Shown: piece by piece, positions 1 to 9,212 of the stretch
How the letters are laid out: each line of letters begins with the position of its first letter
Position numbering within the stretch: position 1 is the stretch's first letter
Assembly: GCA_013400115.1 (NCBI GenBank)
Contig: VXBP01010361.1
Location: 112,326 to 176,325 of the forward strand
Direction of reading: 5' to 3'
Length of the DNA stretch: 64,000 nt
Source: Rhinopomastus cyanomelas
Taxonomy: Eukaryota; Chordata; Aves; Bucerotiformes; Rhinopomastidae
The notes under the pieces: generated by a model
Seen by the model: only the letters and a program-made list of their open reading frames with translations
What the model was told of the DNA's origin: nothing
Database searches by the model: none
Translations under genes and position numbers: made by a program

Positions 1-1
1 G

Positions 2-544
2 GCGGGCGGTGGGGGTAAGAAGGGGCCCGGGCAGCCCCCCAGCCAACCCTTGGGGGAAGGCAGCTCCTCGGGGGGCTCCGAGGGCTCGGCTGGCGCCGAG
101 TCCCCAGCCAGTGCCTCGCCATGCCAGGACCACAAGCGAGCCCTGGCCGACCTGAAGGGCACTCCGGGCTTGAGCCCTGGGGAACCGGCGGCCTCACCGG
201 CTCAGCACCTTCTGGCCCCCCCGCACGCCGGCCTGCCCCACGATGCCCACCTCAAGCCCGAGCACCACTACGCCTTCAACCACCCCTTCTCCATCAACAA
301 CCTGATGTCCTCCTCCGAGCAGCAGCACCACCACCCTCACCACCACCACCACCACCACCACCACAAAATGGACCTGAAGGCCTACGAGCAGGTGATGCAC
401 TACTCGGGCTACGCCTCGCCCATGCCCGGTAGCCTGGCTATGGGGCCCGTAACGAACAAAAACGGCCTAGAGTCCTCCCCGTTGGCCGGAGAGACTTCTT
501 ACTACCAAGGTGTGTACTCCCGGCCCATCATGAACTCCTCCTAG
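2..544 (+). CDS. FOXA2: FOXA2 (HNF3-beta), C-terminal part, 5' truncated by window edge
   Basis: Pioneer transcription factor of endoderm, floor plate and notochord; it acts in the nucleus. Only the last 180 codons are here, in the frame starting at base 2. The forkhead DNA-binding domain and the true start lie upstream of the window, so the TTG/ATG codons near 50 are not starts. Visible: a low-complexity Gly/Ser/Pro/Ala linker (about residues 1-85 of the fragment); the conserved C-terminal activation block with the KPEHHYAFNHPFSINNLM stretch, whose FSINNLM (287-307) is an EH1-like motif in the region known to bind TLE/Groucho corepressors; a His run (326-364); then MDLKAYEQVMHY and the terminal SRPIMNSS. 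The ending SRPIMNSS separates it from FOXA1, which ends SRPVLNTS. The stop is TAG at 542-544. The family C-terminus is complete and no frameshift is seen. The longer His run is the only oddity. Confidence 0.97.
   Translation, partial: AGGGGKKGPGQPPSQPLGEGSSSGGSEGSAGAESPASASPCQDHKRALADLKGTPGLSPGEPAASPAQHLLAPPHAGLPHDAHLKPEHHYAFNHPFSINNLMSSSEQQHHHPHHHHHHHHHKMDLKAYEQVMHYSGYASPMPGSLAMGPVTNKNGLESSPLAGETSYYQGVYSRPIMNSS
326..364 (+). repeat. Polyhistidine (CAC)n codon run in FOXA2
   Basis: Thirteen codons read three His, one Pro, nine His, almost all CAC. The mammalian protein as I remember it has a shorter, interrupted run at this place (HHHSHHHHQPH). The near-pure CAC codons suggest slippage growth. 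Confidence 0.9.
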
Positions 545-1059
545 ACGGGGCGAAGGGAAGAGCACCCCCGGCAGGCGGGGACGAGCCTCCCCAGAGCCCT
601 CCCCGCGCAGCCCCGTAGCAGAGCGATGGACTACGAACGCTGGCCACCACGGGACCCATCCATATATCTCTCTATTTTTTCCCCCCTCACCGGCTCCAGA
701 TATTTGCATCCACTCGGGAAAGAGCAGCAGCCGCGCCTCTCTCGAGCATCTCAGCCCGCACCGAGGGCGAGGGCGGGTTGGGCGCCCTCCCGGCTGCAGA
801 GCGGAGGGAGGGTCTAGGGTTGGGGGGGGGAAGGCTGCCATTCCCTTGGTCTGCTTGTGCGGTGGTTTGTTCTGGTGGGGAAGGGGTGGGTGGNGCTATC
901 TATTTTTTTTTGTGTGGAAGTGGTGGGATCTGGAAACCAAACAGAGAAACACGGGAAGTAAAGTGCGAACCGCCGACGGGAAAGCTGCTGCGACAACCCT
1001 CCTCCCGTGGGAGAGCTGCGGGTTGGGAAGCTGAGGATCAAAAGTGTGCGTCTGAACAG

Positions 1060-1905
1060 ATAGATGGGGGGGAAAAAGGGAGAGAGGAAAAAGAGAGGAA
1101 AAAATACAGGGGGGGAGGAATGAAAAAAGAGGAAATTAAGGGGGGAGAAAGAGAAAAAATGGGAGAGAAAGGAAAGAAGAGGGGGAAAAGAGGGGAAAAG
1201 AGGGGAAAATCAGAAAAAAGGGAAAAATAGGGGAAGAAGAGGGAAAAATAGGAAATAAGAGGGGATAAAGGAGGAAAAAGGAAAGGAGAGGGGAAAAAGG
1301 GGGAAAAAGGAAAGGAGAGGGGAAAAGAGGAAAAAAGAGGGGAAGTAGGGAAAAAGAGGAAAGAATAGGGAAAAAGGGGAAAAAGAAGGAAAAAAGAGGG
1401 AAAAAGAGGAAAGGAGGGAAAAAGGGGAAAATAGAAAAAAGAGGAAAAAACAAGGGAATAAGAAAAGAAGGGGAAAAGGAAAAAATAGGAAATGAGAGGA
1501 AAAGGGGGAAAAGAGGAAAGAAGAGGGAAAGAAGGGGAAACAGGAAAAATAGGAAAAAAGGGAAAAAAGAAAAGAAGAGGGAAAAAGGAAAAAATGAGAA
1601 AAAAGAGGGGAAAAGGGGGAAAAGAGGAAAAAGAGAGGAAAAAAGAGGAAAAATGGGGACAAAGAGGGGAAAAGGGGGCAAAGAGGGGGAAAATGGGAAA
1701 GAAGGAAAAAAGATTTTAAAATGAGGGGGAAAAGAGGAAAAAAGATTTTTAAAGGAGGAAAATATTAAAAGGGGGAAAAAGATTTTAAAAAGAAGAAAAA
1801 AGAGAAAAAAGAAAAAAGCAAAAAGAGGGGGAAAAAGAGAAAAAAAAGAGGAAAACAAGATTTTAAAAAAGAGAAAAAAAACCTACGGGGGAAAAAATAA
1901 AAAAG
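1060..1905 (+). repeat. Long polypurine (G/A) tract inside the FOXA2 3'UTR
   Basis: About 840 bases of almost pure GGGGAAAA-type sequence with only scattered T or C. No fixed period is obvious. The antisense strand is open in several frames and would encode only Phe/Ser/Leu/Pro repeats, which I treat as non-coding. Confidence 0.95.
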
Positions 1906-2053
1906 ACTGGGTCGTTGTAATCGAAACCAACGTTTGATGTTACCGGGAGAGTAAAACTACATGGATGCGATTAATTTATCGTTTCTGTACGCTTTATTTA
2001 TGGCTGATAAATGTGTTTGCTGGTAGCCACTGGCCAGACTTTCACAGAATTAT

Positions 2054-2059
2054 ATTAAA
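2054..2059 (+). terminator. FOXA2 polyadenylation signal ATTAAA
   Basis: ATTAAA followed within ~10 bases by TGTTATTGG and a T run (2,073-2,077), suitable as a downstream U/GU element. The same hexamer in the same context (TATATTAAAGTGTTAT) ends the mammalian FOXA2 message as I remember it. Confidence 0.85.
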
Positions 2060-2094
2060 GTGTTATTGGCGGTTTTTCCCCCCCCTGCATCTCT

Positions 2095-2560
2095 GTTCCT
2101 CCGGGACTCGCCCGTCTCCTCCTCCGCTCTCCTTCCCGTCCCTTTCTACCGAGATCCCCTCGACGTGCTCGTCGTGCAGCAACCAGTGCGGTCGGAAGCC
2201 CCTCCACAAAGCCCCGGGGGTCAGGAGAGGGGAGACCCTCCACTTATTTCGAGGCAGCGAACCCCCTCACCCCGGACCAAAATGCGCAACGGGCGTCGCG
2301 GTAGTCACCCGGGCGAGTGTTAACTGGGAGCGGGGCAAATGGGGTTGGGAAAGGCAGCGCGACCCGTCCCGTCGGGGCACCTCGGAATCTCCTCGGCGGC
2401 AGAAAGAAACCCCACGTCCTCCAAACGGGAAGGTTTTACTTCTGCTTTTAGATGGGTCCTGGCCGCTCCGAGCCCTCACAGAACCCTCCGGCCGCCTCGC
2501 CCCGACGTCCCCGGGCATCTCGAGAGGGTTTCTTTCCATCTGTCCCTCACCCCCCCTCTC
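2095..2560. promoter_or_regulatory. CpG-rich block just downstream of FOXA2
   Basis: Dense CpG (CGACGTGCTCGTCG, GGGCGTCGCGG, CCCGTCGGGG and others) immediately after the FOXA2 transcript end. It is not coding: the open frames here share no recognisable domain. It could be the tail of the FOXA2 CpG island or the promoter of a FOXA2-adjacent lncRNA; I cannot tell which. Confidence 0.35.
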
Positions 2561-4314
2561 CCGTCTCTCTCCCTCCCTCCTCCCCACCAACCACTTGTTG
2601 TTTTTCCCTCGCGTTTACAGCGGGGCTAGAGGTTGCCTTCTGAAAAAAAAATCCCAACAAACCCCAAACATTCAAATCCTTCTTAAAATTCCGCATTGTC
2701 CGAGGGAAAAGGGGAGAAGGGGAGGTGAGGATGGGGCTGGGGCGGGGGGTGGAGGGAGGGAAACAAACCCTCCCCAAAACTAAAAGCGGCCAGAAAGCTG
2801 TCGGGCTCTGCACTGCGAGGACACACACGATGCGAAGCCGGGGCATGCGATGCGTTTCATTAGCACATAAAAGCTTCCCGCGGGGAGGAAGGGGGGTGCC
2901 GACAGTTTGGGGGTGACCACCCCCCCCTTCACAAACCCGCACCAACACCCCCGCCTCTCCGACTTCTGTCCCCATCCAACCAGGCCCCGCTACGAGAAGG
3001 TGCCGTCGGGTTATTCGCTCCTGCAGCAGGTTCCCCTCCCCTGAAATATAGGAAATAGAGGATTTAGGATGAGGAGTTGAGGGGAGAAGGAAAAGCGATT
3101 AAATTATCGCTCTAGCTGCTGTTGATTTTAATTCTCCCCTCTCTTCCTCCTCCTGCAGAACTCGCTGCGAAGTGCGGTTTAAGCGGCCGTGATCTGTGAA
3201 TAAACAAAGTCAGTAAACAACCAAAAAAACCCCCCCCCTTCCAACAAAAAAAAAAACAAAACCAACAAAAAGAAAAAAAAAATAAGGGCGAAGGGGGGTG
3301 GGGGAAGAGAGAGAGACAATCTAGATCCAAATTCCAGGAGGGTAAACTTTCAACACCACGTCATACCTCAGCAAATTTACACAGATATTANGGGTTGGGG
3401 GGGGTGGTAGATGCTTCTCATCCCTGGGATGGGGAGGGGGGTGTCCTGACCCCGCTGTCCCCGTCCTAGGCGAGGAGTCGTTTTCTGTAGGGAACTGCGC
3501 GGTGCCGAGCAGGGCAAGGCGGGGGGAACGAAGGTTATTTGGGGGTGACGACGCAGGAGCGAAGTGCGGCTGGGGCCGGGCTGGCTCCGAGCGGCGATTC
3601 TCCCCGGTCCAACCTCAAAACCCCTTGGCTGGGGCGGGGAGTCGTTGTAGCTCTCTTGGAGGACCAGGCAGGCTCTTCCCTCGCTCCCCCGAGACGGATC
3701 TTTCTTTTTTCAATTTCCAAATTATTACTTTATATTAATTTTTGAGGGGTCCTTTATGTCTTATTCCCCCCTCTTTTATTTTTTTTCCTTCGCGTGGCAT
3801 CTTTTGTTCTGCGATGACAGCGACTACACCGTGTTTGCCCCGAGGAAAGGGCATTTCTCCCGTGTCCGTGACACCGGGGGAAGGTCCTCTGCTCCTTTCG
3901 CTCCCCGGTGCCGGCACCGGTGGGGCAGGACCGGCCCCGCTGCCTGCACTCACTCACCTGGGTGAAAAAAAATAACCCCAATAGTGAGAAAAAAAATGTC
4001 CCCCCGCTTTTTTTTCCCCCCTCGATGAAGGGAAAAATGGGAGTCTCGGCGTGGCCAGTGGCCCTTCCCGTGGTTCGGCCGCGGGCACGAGTGGCATCGC
4101 CCACGCTGGGAACAACCCGGAGCCCAGGGAGCGGGCACGGACCCGGGGAGCATTGACACGTGTCCTCGCGGATGGGGGAACACGGCTCCTGGACCCTGTC
4201 CCCCCGCCCCATCCCACGGGGCAGTGCTCTGCCTGCGGCCGCCGCGTCCGAGCCCAGGAGCAGGGCGGATGCGGGAGCGGGTGCGGGTGCCCGCGTCCCC
4301 GCGGTGCTGTGACA
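2561..4314. other. GC-rich intergenic flank, no gene recognised
   Basis: Repeat-free apart from mononucleotide runs (C run near 2,920; A/C-rich stretch 3,215-3,285 followed by G runs; T/C runs 3,765-3,790 and 4,005-4,022). A single N sits at 3,391. The patch 3,075-3,215, with TTAAATTATCG and AATAAACAAAG, is AT-richer and might be regulatory. Nothing else is identifiable. Confidence 0.6.
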
Positions 4315-4440
4315 CGTTAAATGTCCCCAAGAAAAGAGCCGGGTGGCTAATGGGACTTTCAATAATTCATAGCAGCCCGGCCCGCTCGTAATTGCTGCTC
4401 GACGCGTTCGCCAATTACTCGTCATTAAACGCCTGTCGCC
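4315..4440. promoter_or_regulatory. Candidate conserved noncoding element
   Basis: A non-repetitive, AT-richer island in GC-rich DNA with a cluster of homeodomain-type cores: GGCTAATGG, TTCAATAATTCAT, TAATTG (4,389-4,394), CAATTA (4,412-4,417) and CATTAAA. The call rests on composition and motif density only; conservation was not tested. Confidence 0.35.
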
Positions 4441-6295
4441 CGCCCCGGGAGGGAGGACGCGAGTGGGAAGGGGACGAGTCCATCCAGCTCCGCGGCAGCC
4501 CGGAGCATCCTCCCCCTCCTCTCCCCGGTTGTTTGGTTTCCCGATTGCTGCAGCCGAGCATCCCCAGCTTCAAGTCTCCCCCCCGCCTCTCCGCCCCGGG
4601 AGACAGCGCTGAGCTCCGTTAATTTTAACCTTAAGGGTTATTTTTCGGGGCGACCGAGTGGCTTCCGATGGCATCGGCTGAGCGGGGAGGGAGAACTCCA
4701 CCCGGGGATCCCCGAATCAGCCCCGCTGCTGCCTTCCTTCAAGTATTTAACATTTTTATTCCCCCGAATTTCTCTTACAAATTTTTGCTTCTGAAGTGAG
4801 GGGAAGAGGGGGGAGAGGAGAGGAAAGGAGAGAGGGCGAGTAACTTCTTTTAATTGTCCTGACTCCTAACGACACCCAGCGATCGCCCCAAAACCATCAA
4901 AGCGCAAAGAAGGTGGCACAGCCGGCAGCGCGATGGGGAAGCCCCACCTTGGGCAACGAAAGGTTCGCTGTCCTCACCCCAAACCAACCTTCCACTCCCC
5001 TCTTCCATCTATCCCGGGATAGCGGCGGGACGGGCGGCTGCCAGCCCTTCCTTCCCCGCCCGAACCCACCGGCAGGATTTGAGGGTCAAAGTGAGCTTTT
5101 TGACCATTTCTAACAAAAAAAACACAACCACCCCCCACAAACCAAACCAAACCCCAACAAAACACCCAACACCGGGACAACTCGCGGGTGAGATGAGTCT
5201 AATTATTGCCGGGTCTAAAAAGAGCTGGAACACCCAAGTAGGGCTTAACTCGTCTCCTGGGAAACTGATGGAGCCCTATTTTACAGGCTGTAATTCCGCT
5301 TTAGACGAAAAGGCAGTTCACACTGTCCTCTTTCTTCTAGAAATAGTCCTAATCCTATATTTCGACCGGGTAAAGTCCGCTTCTGCTCCGCGCCAGATTA
5401 ATCTAGAAACCGCACGAAACCCGGGGAGGGGAAAGGATGGAGAGGAAAAAAAATTACAGGGGCGACGAGGGAAAGAAAGAAAGAAAGAACCGGTTCGAAG
5501 CCGCGTTACCCCTGCCCCTGCCTAACCTTCACGAGGGTAAAATATGAAAGGGTCGCGCTGGCTCCTTATTTACGGGAGGACTCGCCAGCCGAGCTAAACC
5601 CGGCTCATTTCGGGAAGGACGTTGGGGTTATTTTTTTAAAATAAGTATTTTTTTGATTCGCTTGGTCTCTGCAGTCGGTTTTGCAAGGCGCTGTGGTGGT
5701 GGTGAGGGAAGTGTTTGCCCTTGCCCGAGGGAGCCGGGGAGAGGGGAGTTTAGCAGCGAAAGGAAAAACGAAAGGAAATACAGAAAATTCAGACAAATTT
5801 TTGTTTGTAAAAACGAAAGGAAATACAGAAAATTTAGACAAATAAATGAATAAAAATTAAAGGGGGGGAAAAAAAGGGTGGGGGGAAGAGATAGAGAGAG
5901 GGGAGGAAAAAAGGAAAAGAAAATTAAATTAAATAACAACAAACGAATCCCTTCGCAGCCACGGCCGGGCATCGAAATCGGCTTTTTCCACCCCAGTTTT
6001 GCTTTGAGGAGCATTTGGGTCTCCCCGTCGGGTTGTTCCCTGCCCTAAATCCGGGGGTTCGGCTCTAAAGAACGTGGGGAAGGGGGGTTTTATGGCGCTC
6101 GGAGGGCATCGACCCGCCGTCCCACCCTACACCTGGGCGGTCAAGGGCACAGGCTGGGTCCCCGGAGCGCTCTCGGCCGTGGCCGGGATGCCCAGGCGGA
6201 TCTGGGGAGGAAGAGGGGGTGGGCGATCGGTGAGGACGAGAAAGAGCTGTACCGAGCCTGGGGGCTTGGATTTGGGGACGGAGAGATGGTGGGAG
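4441..6295. other. GC-rich intergenic flank, no gene recognised
   Basis: Unique sequence with an A/C-rich stretch (5,112-5,170), a GAAA run (5,470-5,490), purine-rich 5,855-5,925 and one short duplication listed separately. The AT-rich patch 5,190-5,410 (CTAATTATTGCC, TAATTCCGC, CAGATTAATCTAG) may be regulatory. Confidence 0.5.
5764..5843 (+). repeat. Tandem duplication of a 35-bp A-rich unit
   Basis: AAAAACGAAAGGAAATACAG plus 15 following bases at 5,764-5,798 recurs at 5,809-5,843 with one mismatch (period 45). Confidence 0.85.
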
Positions 6296-6556
6296 TGATG
6301 AATACAGGGATCGGAGGAGGGATGGAGGGAGGGACTGGTGGATGGATGGATGGATAGAGTGGTACGGGGTGGGTGGGTAAGTGGAAGGATGTTGGTTTAA
6401 TGAAGGATGGATGCAGGGATGGATGCAAGGATCATTGTGAGGATTGGTGGGTGGATGGACGGATGGACAGAGGAATGGATGGATAGTAGGATGGAGGGAG
6501 GGGTGGGTGGATGGAGGGATGGAAGGATGGATGGGTGGATGGATGGACAGACAGTG
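6296..6556 (+). repeat. (GGAT/ATGG)n-derived microsatellite
   Basis: An imperfect GGATGGATGGAT array with interspersed GGGTGGGTGG and GGAGGGAGGG variants. On the minus strand it reads as Pro/Ser/His-rich frames, which are meaningless. Confidence 0.9.
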
Positions 6557-6964
6557 GTTTGTTCAGTTGCTGCTGCCCACGCGGCCCTCCCCACTCCAGG
6601 CCGTGGGGCTCACAGGGAGGGCACCGGGCCGGGCTAATAGAAAGGGCCGTGAACGGGCCGGGCAGTCGTCGAGGGAGGGGGAGCCGGGGAGGCTCGGGAT
6701 GCGGGGGGACCCGGGGGCGGTGGCTCCGCCGGGCCGTTATGTTTGCGGGGGCAGCCGGGCGTGAAATTACATGGAAAAGAAAAAAAAAGCAAGTTTTATA
6801 TTCCCGAAAAAGGGAAGTTTTATAAAACGCAAATGAGATGGAGGCGACTCCTGGGAGGGGATGAGCGGGGCTGGAGAGGGGGCACCGGCTCTCCCCGACC
6901 CGCCCGGAGCGGGGCTTCGTTTGCACACGCGTGTGCGAGGACAGCCCGGTTGCTGCTCGTTTCG

Positions 6965-7672
6965 CCACCGACCCTTCTCCTTTCCCTTCTTTTCCCTTAT
7001 TTCCCTTCCTTTCCGTTCATTCCTTCTATTTTCTTTCTTTCTCCTGCTTTTTTAACTTCTGCGTTTAATCTTCGTCCTCTCCCTTTCTTCCCATTTCTCT
7101 CCTTTTATTTTTTCTCTTTTCCCTTCTTTCCTTTTCTTTTAATTTCTCTACTTCTTTCCCCCATTTCCCCATTTTATCTTTTTTCTCTTTCTTTTTTCTT
7201 TCTCTCTTTCCCTTTTTCTTTCTCATTCTCTTTTTCTCTCTCTTTCTTTCCCTCCTTATTTCTTTCTCTATTTCTCTCCTTTTTTCTTTCTCTCTCTATT
7301 TCTTTCTTTCTCTCTCTTTTTCTCTTTATTTCTCTCTGTCCTCTTATTTTTCCCTTTTCCCTTTCTTTCTTTCATTTTGCCCCTTCCTTTCTCTTTCCCC
7401 CTTCTCTCCTTTCACCTCTTTCTTTCCCTTTTCTCCGTTTCTTCCCTTTTCCCCATTCTATCCCTTTTAAAATTTGCTTTTCCTTCCCCCCCTACATTTC
7501 ACATTCCCCACTCTTTCCCTTTCCCCCTCCCTCTCTCCTCTAAACTTTTCTCATTTCTCTCCACTCCTTGCCTTTCTCCTCTTTCTTTCTTTTCTCCTCT
7601 TTCTTCCCCTTTTTAATTCCTTTCTCCCTTTCGGTCCCTTCTCCCCCTCTTCTCCCCTCTCCCCTCCCGGAT
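6965..7672 (+). repeat. Polypyrimidine (C/T) tract, ~700 bp
   Basis: CTTTCTTTCTCTCT-type sequence with rare purines, equivalent to a purine tract on the other strand. It has the opposite strand orientation to the tract in the FOXA2 3'UTR 5 kb upstream. Confidence 0.95.
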
Positions 7673-8570
7673 GCCAACACCTCACTGCTCCTCGCAGCCT
7701 CCTCCCTCCCTTTCCACCCTCTCCAGTTCCCCCCAGCTACGGAGCCACTTTCCAGGGCCGAGGGGAAACTCACAGAGCGGGCGGGTGAAGCTGTGGGCAG
7801 CCGCTACCACGGGGACGGGCACTGGGAAAGGTCCCTCCTGTCCCCCCCCACCTGCCAGGGGCTGCAATTTTTGTTGGTTTTTTTTTTAATTTAATAAACC
7901 ACGGGAGCAGAAAGCCCTTGGACACAGGAAGTCTGCAGGCAACGCAGACTTCCACAACCAGCTCCTTGCTGCTGGGAGAGCTCTCTGCCTGCCCGAGCTG
8001 CCCGACGCAGGCAGCATCACTCGCGCAGGGCCAGAGCCAAGCGCTCAGCCCTGCCTTTTCTCAGGCTTTTGACCCACACGAGCAGACTAAAGGACGACCC
8101 TCACCCTTCTGCAGCTACTAACAGCAAGGAGGACACTCATGTGGTGGTTCTGCCTCCCGCTCTGGTACCGAGGGCATCACCACTGAAGGACTCCACCCGC
8201 CTTGAGATGCTTTTCCGCGCCAGCAGCAGCAGCAGCAGCGAAGCGGTGTGTGGTGTCTCGCATGCCCCCAGCCCATCCCCTCCTCCTCTGCACTCCCCTG
8301 TATTTATTTTCAGGGAATCAGTGTCAGGGGTAGCTGGGGCAAAACTGTGGGCTTCACCGAGCACGCCGCTGCTGTTCGCTCAGCTCTTATTAAAGGCGCT
8401 GATTGCCATCTCCGCTCGCCTCTTTGTGTCTGTACCTGTGCTGATACCCGCGTCACGCGCCAGCGGTTCCTGACGCTGGCCTGGAGGCCTGGAGGATGGC
8501 CTCGGCCAGGATGGATCCTTTGGGGCTTCAAGGGAGAGAGGGCGGGAAAGAAAACATCTGTCTGATGGAG
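7673..8570. other. Intergenic, nothing recognised
   Basis: Unique GC-rich sequence with a T run and TTTAATTTAATAAACC (near 7,880-7,902) and a short CAG run (8,219-8,240). This is the last CR1-free stretch before the repeat-rich part. Confidence 0.55.
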
Positions 8571-9058
8571 CACATCTGGAATGTTGTGTCCAGAAGGAGC
8601 TGCTGGAGAGAGCCCAGCGCAGGGCCACAGGGATGGTGGAGGGAGGGGAGCATCTCCCTGATGGGGAAAGGCTGAGGGAGCTGGGGCTCTGGAGCTGGGA
8701 AAAAAGGATTCTTAGGGGTGACCCCATGGGTGTTGATCAATGTGTGAAGGGTGGGTGTGAGGAGGATGGAGCCAGGCTCTGCTCAGGGGCACCCAGTGAC
8801 AGGACAAGGGGCAGCGGGTGTGAGCTGGAGCAGAGGAGGTTCCCCATCAGTGTGAGAAGGACCTTGTTCATGGTGAGGGTGCCAGAGCCCTGGCAGGGGC
8901 TGCCCAGGGGGGTTGTGGAGTCTCCTTCTCTGGAGACATTTCAAACCCACCTGGACTGTTCCTGTGCTACTGAATCTAGAGGATCCTGCTGTGGCAGGGG
9001 ATTGGACTGGCTGATCTTTCTAGATCCCTTCCAATCCCTCATGTTCTATCAGTCTGTG
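8571..9058 (+). mobile_element. CR1 retrotransposon, 5'-truncated
   Basis: Decayed end of ORF2 (GGEHLPDGERLRELGLWSWEK reads in frame), then the 3' region with GGGGTTGTGGAGTCTCC and GATTGGACTGG, and a degenerate tail at ATGTTCTATCAGTCTGTGG. There is a small internal deletion near 8,580. It is followed by a non-CR1 segment shared with the copy at 37.6 kb. Confidence 0.93.
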
Positions 9059-9212
9059 GTCATAACAGAATCTTCCCAAAACTGAGGCATTAATGAATTT
9101 GAGGAGCATTATGAGGGACGCCTGGTGGTGCTGTGTGAAGAGTGAACTCCAGAAGGGTTTTGGAGAGGAGGACAGGCTCCAAAGATACCCCAAAATGATG
9201 ATTAAACCCTTT
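9059..9212 (+). repeat. Segment shared with 38,032-38,182 (3' flank of a CR1)
   Basis: Begins CATAACAG, contains GTGCTGTGTGAAGAGTGAAC and ends GATGATTAAACCCTT. The same ~150 bases follow another CR1 tail 29 kb away. It does not resemble CR1 itself. Confidence 0.85.

Larger units (their letters stand above)
545..2075 (+). other. FOXA2: FOXA2 3'UTR
   Basis: Runs from the stop codon to just past the poly(A) signal. The distal ~110 bases (about 1,968-2,075) contain GATTAATTTAT, GCTTTATTTATGGCT, an AU-rich ATTTA (1,996-2,000) and ATTAAAGTGTTAT. They closely resemble the end of the mammalian FOXA2 3'UTR as I recall it, which fixes the transcript end. The middle (1,060-1,905) is a purine-only tract with no counterpart that I know of in mammals. 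A single undetermined base lies at 894. Confidence 0.88.

Noticed and set aside
50..544. Treating 50 as the start of a small complete gene
   Set aside because: The frame is open to the window edge and matches the FOXA2 C-terminus; the codon at 50 is TTG and the forkhead domain is missing only because the window begins inside the exon.
1136..1858. 240-residue minus-strand open frame
   Set aside because: Antisense of the polypurine tract in the FOXA2 3'UTR; it encodes only Phe/Ser/Leu/Pro low complexity.
1965..2783. 272-residue + strand open frame overlapping the FOXA2 transcript end
   Set aside because: It starts in the 3'UTR and crosses the poly(A) site; no domain and GC-driven composition.
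6743..7543. 266-residue + strand open frame
   Set aside because: Mostly translation of the pyrimidine tract (Phe/Ser/Leu/Pro); not a gene.
9059..9212. Simple segmental duplication explaining the homology with 38 kb
   Set aside because: Not excluded, but disfavoured: the similarity starts inside CR1 at different points and stops together ~150 bp past the tail, which fits retrotransposition better.
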